Below, piece by piece: positions 50,148 through 59,765 of a stretch of 64,000 nt of DNA; positions within the stretch are counted from its first letter, which is position 1; each line of letters starts with the position of its first letter. The stretch is from Agrobacterium tumefaciens (GTDB lineage Bacteria > Pseudomonadota > Alphaproteobacteria > Rhizobiales > Rhizobiaceae). The translations under genes and the position numbers were made by a program. The DNA lies in the NCBI RefSeq assembly GCF_005221325.1, contig NZ_CP039888.1:2621001-2685000 (forward strand). The letters run 5' to 3'. A model generated the notes under the pieces. The model was not told the DNA's origin, searched no databases, and saw only the letters and a list, made by a program, of their open reading frames with translations.

Positions 50148-50798
50148 TCATGGCTTCCAGCGCAGGAAATTGGAAATCAGGGCGAGGCCGAGCGTCTGGC
50201 TTTTTTCCGGGTGGAACTGCGCGCCCGCCATATTGTCACGGCCGACGAAAGCCGTCATCGCGCCACCGTAATTGGTGGTGGCGATGACGTCAGTCGAGTG
50301 CTTGGCTGCCAGATGATAGGAATGCACGAAATAGGCGTGCAATCCGTCCGCACCGGTCTTGATGCCGTCGAACAGCGGGTGGGCGTGGCGAATTTCCAGC
50401 GTGTTCCAGCCGATCTGCGGGATTTTAAGAGAGGGATCGGACGGCGTCATTTCCACGACGTCGCCTTCGATCCAGCCGAGCCCGGTGCTGACGGTCTTTT
50501 CCAGCCCGCGTGAGGACATCAGCTGCATGCCGACGCAGATGCCGAGGAAAGGATGGGCTTTTTTCTCGACAGCTTCGATGAGCGCTTCATGCATGCCGGG
50601 CACGGCATTCAGACCCGCACGGCAATCCGCATAGGCCCCGACGCCTGGCAGGACGATGCGGTCCGCCGAAGCGACGTGATCCGGCTTGTCGGTCAGATCG
50701 ATGGTTGCGTCGATGCCAGCCTCGCGGGCGGCACGCTCGAAAGCTTTGGTGGCCGAACGCAAATTGCCCGAACCATAGTCGATAATCGCGACACGCAT
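50148..50798 (-). CDS. hisH: imidazole glycerol phosphate synthase glutaminase HisH
   Basis: Encodes 216 residues, a class I glutamine amidotransferase with nucleophile Cys88 in [11 protein letters not shown]. It passes ammonia to HisF. The ATG giving [12 protein letters not shown] is preferred to one five codons upstream (MEGAD). Confidence 0.96.
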   Translation of the reverse strand: MRVAIIDYGSGNLRSATKAFERAAREAGIDATIDLTDKPDHVASADRIVLPGVGAYADCRAGLNAVPGMHEALIEAVEKKAHPFLGICVGMQLMSSRGLEKTVSTGLGWIEGDVVEMTPSDPSLKIPQIGWNTLEIRHAHPLFDGIKTGADGLHAYFVHSYHLAAKHSTDVIATTNYGGAMTAFVGRDNMAGAQFHPEKSQTLGLALISNFLRWKP

Positions 50799-50799
50799 G

Positions 50800-51294
50800 T
50801 CAGCGCCTTCCATTCAAGTCGAAAAGAAACGATCCGGCGGGATCGTCGACGAAGTTTTTGCCGCCGCTCTTTTGCGGCGAAGTGGTCCAGACCGGCTGGG
50901 ACAACTGTTCCGCCGTGCCGGCATTTTCGGAGAGACTGGAGAAATATATGTCTTCCGCGCTCGAAAGATCAGGGGCGGAAACGACTGAAGTCAGCCTCCA
51001 GCCTTTGCGGATCAGATGCCGGACGAGAAAATCGCGTCCCTCCAGCGCCGCAACAAGCCCGATGGCGAAATTGCAGAGAATGCCGACAGGTTCGAATCCG
51101 GCTAATATCGAGACCTGCCCGGCCAAAACGAGCGCGACGACGACGATGGCCGTCGCCAGCCACAGGCGGTTGATGGCAAGCCATAATAAGGGCGCAATCA
51201 GTGCCAGCCAGACGAAACGGTCGGCGATGAAGCGGGTCGTCTTGTGGTCCCTGTCCGGCCCGTTTCGGGCTTCCAGAACGAGATAGCTTGTCAT
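50800..51294 (-). CDS. DUF2628 membrane protein in the his cluster
   Basis: Encodes 164 residues. Three hydrophobic segments lie between about residues 23 and 85 ([32 protein letters not shown] and [14 protein letters not shown]), followed by a soluble tail of 75 residues. The start [12 protein letters not shown] and [15 protein letters not shown] fit DUF2628. No function is known. The ATG at 51292-51294 is preferred; it lies one base before hisH and 22 bp after hisB, so it is cotranscribed with the his genes. Confidence 0.85.
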   Translation of the reverse strand: MTSYLVLEARNGPDRDHKTTRFIADRFVWLALIAPLLWLAINRLWLATAIVVVALVLAGQVSILAGFEPVGILCNFAIGLVAALEGRDFLVRHLIRKGWRLTSVVSAPDLSSAEDIYFSSLSENAGTAEQLSQPVWTTSPQKSGGKNFVDDPAGSFLFDLNGRR

Positions 51295-51316
51295 GGGCTT
51301 CCTGACAGCTTTGGCG

Positions 51317-51913
51317 TCAGGCCAGCATGCCCTTCGTGGAGGGAACGCGGCCTGCCTGCCGGGGGTCGATCTCGGTTGCCGCGCGAAGAACGCGGGCAAC
51401 GGCCTTGAAGCACGTTTCGGCGATATGATGGTTGTTGGCGCCGTAATGGTTCAGGATATGCAGCGTAATGCCGGCATTCTGGGCGAGCGCCTGGAAGAAC
51501 TCGCGCACCAGTTCGGTATCGAAGGTGCCGATCTTCGGCGCGGAAAAATTGACGTTCCAGACAAGGAACGGCCGGCCGGAAATATCGACGGCAGCCTTGG
51601 TCATCGTCTCGTCCATGGCCAGATCGAGCGAGGCGTAACGGGTAATGCCACGCCGGTCGCCCAGTGCCCTGGCAATTGCCTGGCCGATCGCGATGCCGGT
51701 ATCTTCCACAGTGTGGTGGTCATCGATATGCAGGTCGCCCTGAACCTCGATGTCCATGTCGATCAACGAATGGCGGCTGAGCTGGTCCAGCATATGGTCG
51801 AAAAATCCCACGCCGGTGGAAATTTTCGATTTGCCGGTGCCGTCGATATCCACGCGCACCGAAACCGAGGTTTCGTTGGTCTTGCGGATAATCTCGCCTT
51901 TACGTTCTGCCAT
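51317..51913 (-). CDS. hisB: imidazoleglycerol-phosphate dehydratase HisB
   Basis: Encodes 198 residues, the dehydratase only (not fused to a phosphatase as in E. coli). [15 protein letters not shown] and [14 protein letters not shown] hold the manganese-binding histidines, and [15 protein letters not shown] is the second repeat's site. The ATG giving MAERKGEI is preferred. It heads the his operon, divergent from hslV across a 200-bp gap. Confidence 0.96.
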   Translation of the reverse strand: MAERKGEIIRKTNETSVSVRVDIDGTGKSKISTGVGFFDHMLDQLSRHSLIDMDIEVQGDLHIDDHHTVEDTGIAIGQAIARALGDRRGITRYASLDLAMDETMTKAAVDISGRPFLVWNVNFSAPKIGTFDTELVREFFQALAQNAGITLHILNHYGANNHHIAETCFKAVARVLRAATEIDPRQAGRVPSTKGMLA

Positions 51914-52113
51914 TTTGGCCGCTCCGTGAAAATGTTGCCGTTCCTTATCAGCACGGGACACAAATATCCAGTTGTTCCATCGTCTTGCCTGATGCGCCGA
52001 AAACAGTGCGTCGCCCCGAAGATTGCAATCGTGAAAAGCAAACTTACATAGAACCGCAGAGGGCTGTATCCCGGCCCATTAACCCCAGGCCCGTGAGGGC
52101 AGACAGGTGTTTG

Positions 52114-52638
52114 ATGACAACGATTATTACAGTCAGGAAGGGCGGCAAGGTCGTCATGGCTGGCGACGGACAGGTAAGCCTTGGCCAGACCGTCATGAAG
52201 GGCAATGCCCGCAAGGTTCGCCGCATCGGCAAGGGTGAAGTGATTGCCGGTTTTGCCGGCGCGACCGCGGATGCCTTCACGCTGCTCGACCGTCTCGAAA
52301 AAAAGCTCGAGCAATATCCCGGCCAGCTCATGCGCGCTGCGGTCGAACTTGCGAAGGACTGGCGCACGGACAAATATCTGCGCAATCTCGAAGCCATGAT
52401 GCTGGTGGCTGACAAATCGACCACGCTTGCCATTACCGGCAATGGTGACGTGCTGGAGCCGGAACATGGCGCAATTGCCATCGGTTCCGGCGGCAATTAT
52501 GCCTTTGCTGCCGCCCGCGCCATGATGGACACGGACAAGTCGGCCGAAGAGGTGGCGCGTCAGTCGCTCGATATCGCCGCCGATATCTGCGTTTATACCA
52601 ACCACAATCTCATCGTCGAAACGCTCGACGCCGAATAA
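52114..52638 (+). CDS. hslV: ATP-dependent protease HslV (ClpQ) peptidase subunit
   Basis: Encodes 174 residues. The start [11 protein letters not shown] exposes Thr2 as the catalytic N-terminal nucleophile after Met removal; [18 protein letters not shown] follows as expected. Longer upstream in-frame starts would block that nucleophile and are rejected. With HslU it degrades misfolded and regulatory proteins. No RpoH-type promoter was recognised in the gap to hisB. Confidence 0.96.
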   Translation: MTTIITVRKGGKVVMAGDGQVSLGQTVMKGNARKVRRIGKGEVIAGFAGATADAFTLLDRLEKKLEQYPGQLMRAAVELAKDWRTDKYLRNLEAMMLVADKSTTLAITGNGDVLEPEHGAIAIGSGGNYAFAAARAMMDTDKSAEEVARQSLDIAADICVYTNHNLIVETLDAE

Positions 52639-52725
52639 GCATATTTCTCACCCGATTTTCTCACCAATGGGTCCTGTGGGCCGGGCCGGAATGGCCGGCC
52701 GGAACAGGAAAGCCGAGAGGATAGA

Positions 52726-54033
52726 ATGACCACTTTTTCTCCCCGGGAAATCGTCTCGGAACTCGACCGCCACATCATCGGCCAGCATGATGCGAAACGT
52801 GCGGTCGCGATTGCGCTTCGCAACCGCTGGCGCCGCCAGCAGCTCGATGAGAGCCTGCGCGATGAAGTCATGCCCAAGAACATTCTGATGATCGGGCCGA
52901 CCGGTGTCGGCAAGACGGAGATTTCGCGTCGGCTGGCCAAGCTGGCTGGCGCGCCCTTCATCAAGGTCGAGGCGACCAAATTCACCGAAGTCGGTTATGT
53001 CGGCCGCGATGTCGAACAGATCATCCGTGATCTGGTCGAGATCGGCATCGGCCTCGTGCGTGAAAAGAAGCGCGCCGAAGTGCAGGCCAAGGCGCATCAG
53101 AGCGCCGAAGAGCGCGTGCTGGATGCGCTGGTTGGCACAACCGCATCACCAGGCACGCGTGAAAGCTTCCGCAAGAAGCTGCGTGACGGCGAGCTGGACG
53201 ACAAGGAAATCGATATCGAAGTGGCGGATGGCGGATCGGGCATGCCCGGTTTCGAAATTCCCGGCATGCCGGGCGCCAATATCGGCGTTCTGAACCTGTC
53301 GGAAATGTTCGGCAAGGCGATGGGTGGCCGCACCAAGAAGGTGCGCACCACGGTGTCGAAATCCTACGCCGATCTCATCCGCGACGAATCCGACAAGCTG
53401 CTCGACAATGAAATGATCCAGCGCGAAGCGGTGAAGTCGGTGGAAAATGACGGCATCGTCTTTCTCGATGAGATCGACAAGATCGCCGCCCGCGATGGCG
53501 GCATGGGTGCCGGCGTCTCGCGCGAAGGCGTACAGCGCGATCTTCTGCCGCTCGTTGAAGGCACGACCGTCTCGACGAAATACGGGCCGGTGAAAACCGA
53601 CCACGTTCTCTTCATCGCATCGGGCGCGTTCCATGTGGCAAAGCCGTCGGATCTTCTGCCGGAGCTACAAGGCCGCCTGCCGATCCGCGTCGAGCTGAAG
53701 CCGCTGACCAAGGAGGATTTCCGCCGCATCCTGACGGAGACGGAAGCAAGCCTCATCCGCCAGTACAAGGCGCTGATGGCAACGGAAGAACTCGATCTCG
53801 ACTTCACCGATGATGCAATCGATGCGCTGGCCGATGTGGCGGTTCATCTCAACTCGTCGGTTGAGAACATCGGTGCGCGCCGCTTGCAGACGGTGATGGA
53901 GCGTGTTCTGGACGAGATATCCTATAACGCACCGGATCGCGGCGGCTCTGCCGTCAAGATCGATCAGGAATACGTCAAAAAACACGTCGGCGATCTTGCC
54001 GCTGATACGGATTTGTCGCGTTACATTCTCTGA
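52726..54033 (+). CDS. hslU: HslU (ClpY) ATPase subunit
   Basis: Encodes 435 residues, the AAA+ unfoldase of HslUV. P-loop GPTGVGKT is at 57-64, GYVGRDVE follows, Walker B is [11 protein letters not shown], and the C-terminus LSRYIL ends in the conserved hydrophobic tail that docks into HslV. It follows hslV by 87 bp and ends at a terminator. Confidence 0.97.
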   Translation: MTTFSPREIVSELDRHIIGQHDAKRAVAIALRNRWRRQQLDESLRDEVMPKNILMIGPTGVGKTEISRRLAKLAGAPFIKVEATKFTEVGYVGRDVEQIIRDLVEIGIGLVREKKRAEVQAKAHQSAEERVLDALVGTTASPGTRESFRKKLRDGELDDKEIDIEVADGGSGMPGFEIPGMPGANIGVLNLSEMFGKAMGGRTKKVRTTVSKSYADLIRDESDKLLDNEMIQREAVKSVENDGIVFLDEIDKIAARDGGMGAGVSREGVQRDLLPLVEGTTVSTKYGPVKTDHVLFIASGAFHVAKPSDLLPELQGRLPIRVELKPLTKEDFRRILTETEASLIRQYKALMATEELDLDFTDDAIDALADVAVHLNSSVENIGARRLQTVMERVLDEISYNAPDRGGSAVKIDQEYVKKHVGDLAADTDLSRYIL

Positions 54034-54058
54034 AGACCTCAGGGACAACGAAAGAAGG

Positions 54059-54090
54059 GTGCGGCCATATTTGCCGCACTCTTTTATTTT
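54059..54090 (+). terminator. terminator of hslVU
   Basis: GTGCGGC (54059-54065) pairs with GCCGCAC (54073-54079), loop of seven, followed by TCTTTTATTTT. Confidence 0.9.
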
Positions 54091-54227
54091 ATCTGCCTCA
54101 TCTCGCATTCAGCCCGCATTTTGTTTATGGGAAGGGCTGCATTCCGGTTGGAACCGCTTTCGTGGAATGATCCGGTTTTCCCGCTTGTCATGCCGGTAAT
54201 GGCCGGTTCGAGAAAAGGCAGTCGCTC

Positions 54228-55193
54228 GTGCGCAAAACTCTTCTGGCATTTGCCGTGGCTCTGGCGGTTTCCGCCGTTTCGTCTTCTTATGTCGAGGCCG
54301 CGACGGTTGTTCCACCGGGCAATCGCAATGCCGAACAGCCGGGCGTTCCCGGCGCTTCCGCCCGCAGAACCAAGGCGTCCAACAGCTCTTTCGAACGCAA
54401 GTACCAGAAGGTGATCGACCTTTTGTCCTCCGACAAGGCGCTGATCGCCAAGATCAAGGCGACCGCAGGACGCTACGGCATCGATCCGATCCATATGATC
54501 GGCGCGATCGTCGGCGAGCACACTTATAATGTCGATGCCTATGACCGGCTGCAATCCTATTACGTCAAGGCGGCCTCTTATGCCGGCAGCAGCTTCCGCT
54601 TCGGTTACAAGGACGAAACGATTGCGCAATTTCTGGCGCATTCGCAATTTTCCAAATGCCAGGCGAAAAAGGATTCCTACAGCCTCTGGAACTGCCGCGA
54701 AGATGTCTGGGACGACAGTTTCCGTGGCAAGACCGTCGATGGCGTGGCCTACCCGAACAACCGTTTCAGCGCCGTCTTCTTCCAGCCCTTTTATGCCGGC
54801 CAGACCTTCGGCCTCGGCCAGATCAACCCCCTGACGGCGCTGATGTTGTCCGACATGGTGTCGAGAACCTCCGGTTACGAAAAGCTGGATGAAAACGACG
54901 CCACTGCCGTTTATACGGCGATCATGGACCCCGATCGCTCACTCGCCTTCATGGCGGCATCCATCCGCAAGTCGATTGATGACTATCGATCAATCGCCGA
55001 TATGGATGTTTCGAAAAATCCGGGCGTGACCTCCACGCTTTATAATGTCGGCGGTTCGCAGCAGCGCGCTGCCGCCCTTGCCCAGAAGAACCGCCAGCGC
55101 GCCGAAGGCGGCGAGCAGCCGCTGTTGCCGGAAGAGAATTATTACGGCTGGCTGGTGAATGACCGCATCAAGGATCTGCAGGCGCTTTTGTAG
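54228..55193 (+). CDS. DUF1402 secreted protein, possible lysozyme-fold
   Basis: Encodes 321 residues from a GTG start. A signal peptide (MRKTLLAFAVALAVSAVSS) probably cleaves near Ala24-Ala25. The body matches the DUF1402 family of Rhizobiales. Glu97 in IVGEHTYN and GLGQIN at 195-200 resemble the catalytic Glu and GxxQI motifs of lytic transglycosylases, so a lysozyme-like activity is an inference. Two Cys in the central region (FSKCQ, LWNCRE) could form a disulfide. It stands alone, after the hslVU terminator. Confidence 0.8.
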   Translation: MRKTLLAFAVALAVSAVSSSYVEAATVVPPGNRNAEQPGVPGASARRTKASNSSFERKYQKVIDLLSSDKALIAKIKATAGRYGIDPIHMIGAIVGEHTYNVDAYDRLQSYYVKAASYAGSSFRFGYKDETIAQFLAHSQFSKCQAKKDSYSLWNCREDVWDDSFRGKTVDGVAYPNNRFSAVFFQPFYAGQTFGLGQINPLTALMLSDMVSRTSGYEKLDENDATAVYTAIMDPDRSLAFMAASIRKSIDDYRSIADMDVSKNPGVTSTLYNVGGSQQRAAALAQKNRQRAEGGEQPLLPEENYYGWLVNDRIKDLQALL

Positions 55194-55313
55194 AAAAAGA
55201 CGACTATCCGCCACATTGTTTCCAAAACGGAAATAATATTTGGCTGCCTGCCGCAATTGACGAGCGACCGCCTCAGCGTCCAATCTGTGCCTTCAGAATA
55301 TAAGGAGGCGCAT

Positions 55314-57482
55314 GTGAGCCGCACGGATAAATTCGGTCTTTCCATTGACGACAGGCTGTATGCCTTTTTGACGGATGAGGTGCTGCCGGGCACGGGTCTG
55401 GACAGCGAGACCTTCTTTGAAGGTTTCTCGGCCATCGTCCATGAGCTTTCCCCGAAGAACCGTGAACTGCTCGCCAAGCGTGATGCGTTGCAGGAAAAAA
55501 TCGATGGCTGGTACCGTGAGAACGGCGCTCCCTCGGATTTCGACGCCTATGAGGCCTTCCTGAAGGACATCGGTTACCTGCTGCCGGAAGGTCCCGGCTT
55601 CAAGGTGGAAACCGGCAATGTCGACCCGGAAATTGCCGTCGTCGCCGGTCCGCAACTCGTTGTTCCCGTCATGAATGCGCGTTATGCGCTGAACGCCGCC
55701 AATGCCCGCTGGGGCTCGCTTTATGACGCGCTTTACGGCACGGATGCCATTTCCGATGCCGACGGTGCGGAAAAGGGCAGGGGCTACAATCCGAAGCGCG
55801 GCGAAAAGGTCATCGCCTGGGCCCGCAACTTCCTCGATGAATCCGCGCCGCTCGAGACCGGAAGCTGGTCCGATGTGACGGGCTTCCAGATCGTTGACGG
55901 TCTGTTGCAGCTTACCATCGGCGACGCCATGACTGGTCTGAAGGATGCAGCCCAATTCAAGGGTTTCAGCGGTGAAGCTGCAAAGCCCGCCACGATCCTG
56001 CTCGGCAAGAATGGTCTGCACACCGAGATCGTCCTCGATCCCTCGACCGAAATCGGCAAGGGCGACAGAGCCGGCATTTCCGATGTCATTCTCGAATCGG
56101 CGCTGACGACCATCATGGATTGCGAGGATTCGGTCGCTGCCGTCGATGCCGAAGACAAGGTGCTAGTCTATGGCAACTGGCTTGGCCTGATGCGCGGCGA
56201 TTTGACGGAAGACGTGTCCAAGGGCGGCAAGACCTTCATCCGCCGCCTCAACCCGGATCGTTATTATACCGCTCCCAATGGTTCCGCGCTCACCCTGCCG
56301 GGCCGTTCCCTGATGCTGGTGCGCAATGTCGGACATCTCATGACCAATCCAGCTATCCTCGACAGGGATGGCCGCGAGGTGCCGGAAGGCATCATGGATG
56401 CCGTCGTTACAGGGTTGATCGTCCTTTATGATGTCGGCCCATCCGGGCGACGCCAGAATTCCCGCGCCGGTTCCATGTATGTCGTCAAACCGAAGATGCA
56501 TGGGCCGGAAGAGGTTGCTTTCGCCAGCGAGATATTCTCCCGCGTCGAAAACCTCGTTGGCATGGCGCCGAACACCATGAAAATGGGCATCATGGATGAG
56601 GAGCGCCGCACCACTGTTAACCTCAAGGAAAGCATTCGCGCTGCGAAGGATCGCGTTGTCTTCATCAATACCGGCTTCCTCGACCGTACCGGCGACGAAA
56701 TCCACACCTCGATGGAAGCGGGCCCGATGATCCGCAAGGGCGACATGAAGCAGGCCGCCTGGATCGCGGCTTATGAAAACTGGAACGTCGATATCGGCCT
56801 CGAATGTGGCCTTTCCGGCCATGCCCAGATCGGCAAGGGCATGTGGGCCATGCCGGATCTGATGGCGGCCATGCTGGAGCAGAAGATCGCGCATCCGAAA
56901 GCCGGGGCCAATACCGCCTGGGTGCCGTCGCCGACGGCGGCGACGCTGCACGCCACGCATTACCACAAGGTCGATGTCGCTTCCGTTCAGGAAGGGTTGA
57001 AAAGTCGGGGCCGCGCGAAGCTCTCCGATATTTTGTCAGTGCCGGTCGTGCCTCGTCCCAACTGGACGCCGGAAGAAATCCAGCGCGAACTCGACAATAA
57101 TGCCCAGGGCATTCTCGGTTATGTCGTGCGCTGGGTCGATCAGGGCGTCGGCTGCTCCAAGGTGCCTGACATCAACAATATCGGCTTGATGGAAGACCGC
57201 GCCACGCTGCGCATTTCCGCGCAGCACATGGCGAACTGGCTGCGCCACGGCGTGGTGACGGAGGCCCAAATCATAGAGACCATGAAGCGCATGGCCGCGG
57301 TGGTGGACACGCAGAATGCCGGCGATCCGGCCTATCTGCCGATGGTATCGGATTTCGATGGATCGGTGGCTTTCCAGGCCGCTGTCGAGCTGGTGCTGAA
57401 AGGCCGTGAACAGCCGAACGGCTACACCGAACCGGTTCTGCACCGCCGCCGTCTGGAGTTGAAAGCCAAGCAGGCGGCCTGA
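55314..57482 (+). CDS. glcB: malate synthase G
   Basis: Encodes 722 residues, the long single-subunit form. It condenses glyoxylate with acetyl-CoA to malate in the glyoxylate cycle. [15 protein letters not shown] is the family signature, with catalytic ligands around [15 protein letters not shown] and [14 protein letters not shown]. The GTG at 55314 is preceded by a perfect AAGGAGG at six bases; an ATG two bases earlier is in another frame. Confidence 0.95.
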   Translation: MSRTDKFGLSIDDRLYAFLTDEVLPGTGLDSETFFEGFSAIVHELSPKNRELLAKRDALQEKIDGWYRENGAPSDFDAYEAFLKDIGYLLPEGPGFKVETGNVDPEIAVVAGPQLVVPVMNARYALNAANARWGSLYDALYGTDAISDADGAEKGRGYNPKRGEKVIAWARNFLDESAPLETGSWSDVTGFQIVDGLLQLTIGDAMTGLKDAAQFKGFSGEAAKPATILLGKNGLHTEIVLDPSTEIGKGDRAGISDVILESALTTIMDCEDSVAAVDAEDKVLVYGNWLGLMRGDLTEDVSKGGKTFIRRLNPDRYYTAPNGSALTLPGRSLMLVRNVGHLMTNPAILDRDGREVPEGIMDAVVTGLIVLYDVGPSGRRQNSRAGSMYVVKPKMHGPEEVAFASEIFSRVENLVGMAPNTMKMGIMDEERRTTVNLKESIRAAKDRVVFINTGFLDRTGDEIHTSMEAGPMIRKGDMKQAAWIAAYENWNVDIGLECGLSGHAQIGKGMWAMPDLMAAMLEQKIAHPKAGANTAWVPSPTAATLHATHYHKVDVASVQEGLKSRGRAKLSDILSVPVVPRPNWTPEEIQRELDNNAQGILGYVVRWVDQGVGCSKVPDINNIGLMEDRATLRISAQHMANWLRHGVVTEAQIIETMKRMAAVVDTQNAGDPAYLPMVSDFDGSVAFQAAVELVLKGREQPNGYTEPVLHRRRLELKAKQAA

Positions 57483-57493
57483 AGCCGCCGCCT

Positions 57494-57594
57494 AGAGCAT
57501 TTCCAGTAAAAGTGCGTAGCGGTTTTACTGGAAATGCGTGAAAGCAAGGAAATAGAGCATTGCAAGTGATCCCGTCTTCATCGGAAATGCTCTA
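57494..57594. repeat. RIME-like intergenic repeat with two palindromes
   Basis: First palindrome: GCATTTCCAGTAAAA (57497-57511) and TTTTACTGGAAATGC (57523-57537), perfect 15-bp arms, loop GTGCGTAGCGG. Second: TAGAGCATT (57553-57561) and AATGCTCTA (57586-57594). The two-palindrome layout of about 100 bp resembles Rhizobium-specific intergenic mosaic elements (from memory). It lies between convergent glcB and the L,D-transpeptidase. Confidence 0.8.
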
Positions 57595-57609
57595 GCGTTT
57601 CCATAAACA

Positions 57610-57643
57610 AAAAAGCCGCCGGGAAAATCCTCGGCGGCTTTTT
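57610..57643. terminator. bidirectional terminator between glcB and the L,D-transpeptidase
   Basis: AAAAAGCCGCCG (57610-57621) pairs with CGGCGGCTTTTT (57632-57643), ten-base loop. Confidence 0.92.
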
Positions 57644-57661
57644 CTTGATCTGGTGTAACCC

Positions 57662-58375
57662 TTACTGGATCACGACGACCTTGGTGCTGCGGCCGGGGCG
57701 GACGCGGCTGTAGAGATCGATCACATCCTGGTTGATCATGCGGATGCAGCCTGAAGAGGCAGCGGTGCCGATCGAAGCCCATTCGGGCGAACCATGGATG
57801 CGGAACAGCGTGTCCTGTCCCTTTTCGTTGAAGAGATACATGGCGCGTGCGCCGAGCGGGTTGGAAAGGCCTGGGCCCATGCCGGCCTCGACATATTTGG
57901 CCACTTCCGGCTTGCGGTCCGCCATTTCCTTCGGCGGATGCCACATCGGCCATTCCTGCTTCCAGGCCACATAGGCTTCACCGGCCCAGGCAAAACCGGC
58001 CTTGCCGACGCCGATGCCGTAACGCACAGCGCGGTTACCGGACATGATATAATAGAGGTAACGATCGCGCGTATTGACGATGATGGTGCCGGGACGCTCG
58101 GATGTCTGGAACTCAACGATCTGGCGACGGTACTTCTCATTCACGCGATTGATCGGAATGGCCGGCAGCGCATAACCCGCATCGGTCACGGGACCGTAGA
58201 CATCGTTGAAAATCTGGACCGTTTCGACCTTCGCCGGAACGGGGTCAGCAACCGGTACCGACGCCGCGATCTTGCCGGATGTCGGAGCGGAGGATTGGGA
58301 TGTAGTTTCGGCGCAGCCGGCCAGTGCCAGTGCTGCCGTCAGACCGAGTAGGGTCAATGGGGTGCGGATGCGCAT
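57662..58375 (-). CDS. L,D-transpeptidase lipoprotein (YkuD/ErfK family)
   Basis: Encodes 237 residues. A lipobox LALAGC with Cys21 gives a lipoprotein. The catalytic domain (about 95-235) has HGSPEWASIG (His194) and SSGCIRM (Cys210), the YkuD active site. Such enzymes make 3-3 peptidoglycan cross-links or attach proteins to the wall; Agrobacterium, which grows at the pole, uses many of them. The ATG at 58373-58375 sets up a normal signal peptide; the longer in-frame start would bury it. Confidence 0.92.
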   Translation of the reverse strand: MRIRTPLTLLGLTAALALAGCAETTSQSSAPTSGKIAASVPVADPVPAKVETVQIFNDVYGPVTDAGYALPAIPINRVNEKYRRQIVEFQTSERPGTIIVNTRDRYLYYIMSGNRAVRYGIGVGKAGFAWAGEAYVAWKQEWPMWHPPKEMADRKPEVAKYVEAGMGPGLSNPLGARAMYLFNEKGQDTLFRIHGSPEWASIGTAASSGCIRMINQDVIDLYSRVRPGRSTKVVVIQ

Positions 58376-58558
58376 GTCGTTCTCGCGGAAAATTCGCCAA
58401 ATTGTGCGAAGGAGTAGGCTTAATTGGATAAATCGGTTATTTTCCATTCAGCCGCACTTGGCAAGCCATTGTGCAGCCGCGAAACCGCAGCGCATCTAAA
58501 ATTGCCGGTTGATTGCCTTTTTGCAACAATAGGCCAAACGCTTCAGCAGCTTTTATCC

Positions 58559-59044
58559 ATGACTATTCTTTCCGTTACCAACAATAATCCGTTAATCGAC
58601 GGCCGCCAGTCGGACAAGGCGATGCTGGTGCGTCGTGGCGTACAAGTGTTGTTGCACGAGATGCGCCATTCGGTATTGCCGGAACTGCCGCTTGCGAGCG
58701 GACGTAGAGCCGATCTCATCAGCCTGTCAGCCAAGGGCGAAATCTGGATCATCGAAATCAAATCTTCGATCGAGGATTTCCGTGTCGATCGCAAATGGCC
58801 GGACTATCGCCTGCATTGCGACCGACTGTTTTTCGCCACCCATCCTGAAGTTCCGACCGACATATTCCCTGAGGAATGCGGGCTCATCCTGTCAGATGGT
58901 TACGGAGCCCACATGCTGCGCGATGCGCCGGAGCACAAATTGCCGCCGGCGACCCGCAAATCCGTGATGCTGGATTTTTCGAGAACCGCTGCAACCCGGC
59001 TGATGTTGGCCGAATGGACGACCGGGCGCAGCTTCGGGGAATAG
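58559..59044 (+). CDS. mmcB: MmcB-family DNA repair protein (putative nuclease)
   Basis: Encodes 161 residues with a PD-(D/E)xK-like core: Asp52 in RRADLISL and Glu67/Lys69 in IIEIKSS. MmcB of Caulobacter is a damage-induced repair protein of this family. The ATG at 58559 gives MTILSVTNNNPL; an earlier in-frame start is unsupported. Divergent from the L,D-transpeptidase; no LexA or DriD-type site was recognised. Confidence 0.8.
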   Translation: MTILSVTNNNPLIDGRQSDKAMLVRRGVQVLLHEMRHSVLPELPLASGRRADLISLSAKGEIWIIEIKSSIEDFRVDRKWPDYRLHCDRLFFATHPEVPTDIFPEECGLILSDGYGAHMLRDAPEHKLPPATRKSVMLDFSRTAATRLMLAEWTTGRSFGE

Positions 59045-59058
59045 CGGCCGGTTCCAGC

Positions 59059-59103
59059 GCATTGTCCTGATGTAAAAACGCTTCGCACTTTTATTGGAAA
59101 TGC
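59059..59103. repeat. degenerate RIME-like palindrome between mmcB and actR
   Basis: GCATTGTCC (59059-59067) and GGAAATGC (59096-59103) pair with one extra base. Minus-strand loop GTGCGAAGCG matches the copy at 57512. It lies between convergent genes. Confidence 0.6.
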
Positions 59104-59104
59104 T

Positions 59105-59692
59105 TCACTTCGGAGCGCGTTTCGCGAGAATGCGTTGCAGGGTGCGCCGATGCATGTTGAGCCGGCGTGCCGTTTCCGAGACATTGCGCTCGCACATTTC
59201 ATAAACGCGCTGGATATGCTCCCACCGAACCCGGTCTGCCGACATCGGGTTTTCGGGAACCTCGGTCTTTTCACCCTTGCGCTGTGTCAGAGCATTGAAC
59301 ACATCGTCCGCATCGGCCGGTTTGGCGAGATAATCCAGCGCGCCAAGCTTCACGGCAGTCACGGCGGTGGCGATATTGCCGTAGCCGGTCAGGACCACGA
59401 TCTGCGTGTCGTCCCGGTTCTGCCTGATGGCTTCGATCACCTCCAGCCCGTTGCCGTCAGCAAGTCTGAGATCGACGACCGCATATTTCGGCGGCGCGGC
59501 CTTGGAGCGGGCAATGCCCTCGCTCACCGTCTCGGCAGTATCGACAGCAAAGCCGCGTGTTTCCATGGCTCGGGCAAGCCGGCGCAGGAACGGGCCGTCA
59601 TCATCGACGATCAGCAGCGATCTGTCGGGTCCGATCGGATCGATATCGTCCACCGGTTCGCTGGTGGCTGGGGTCTGGTCTTCTGTCTTCAT
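59105..59692 (-). CDS. actR: response regulator ActR (PrrA/RegA family)
   Basis: Encodes 195 residues: receiver domain with phospho-acceptor Asp74 in VVDLRLADG, and a C-terminal Fis-type helix-turn-helix, NVSETARRLNMHRRTLQRIL. This RegA-type layout regulates redox, nitrogen and acid-tolerance genes; ActR/ActS is the rhizobial name. It follows actS by 73 bp on the same strand. Confidence 0.95.
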   Translation of the reverse strand: MKTEDQTPATSEPVDDIDPIGPDRSLLIVDDDGPFLRRLARAMETRGFAVDTAETVSEGIARSKAAPPKYAVVDLRLADGNGLEVIEAIRQNRDDTQIVVLTGYGNIATAVTAVKLGALDYLAKPADADDVFNALTQRKGEKTEVPENPMSADRVRWEHIQRVYEMCERNVSETARRLNMHRRTLQRILAKRAPK

Positions 59693-59765
59693 GTTTCCGG
59701 CCTTCCGGCAACTTCATCGGCATGATTTTCTTCTTCTTATCGCCGCTTCAACGTGGATGGTAAAG

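Noticed and set aside
51914..52113. Heat-shock (RpoH) promoter before hslV
   Set aside because: No CTTGAA-type -35 with a suitably spaced -10 was found in the 200-bp gap.
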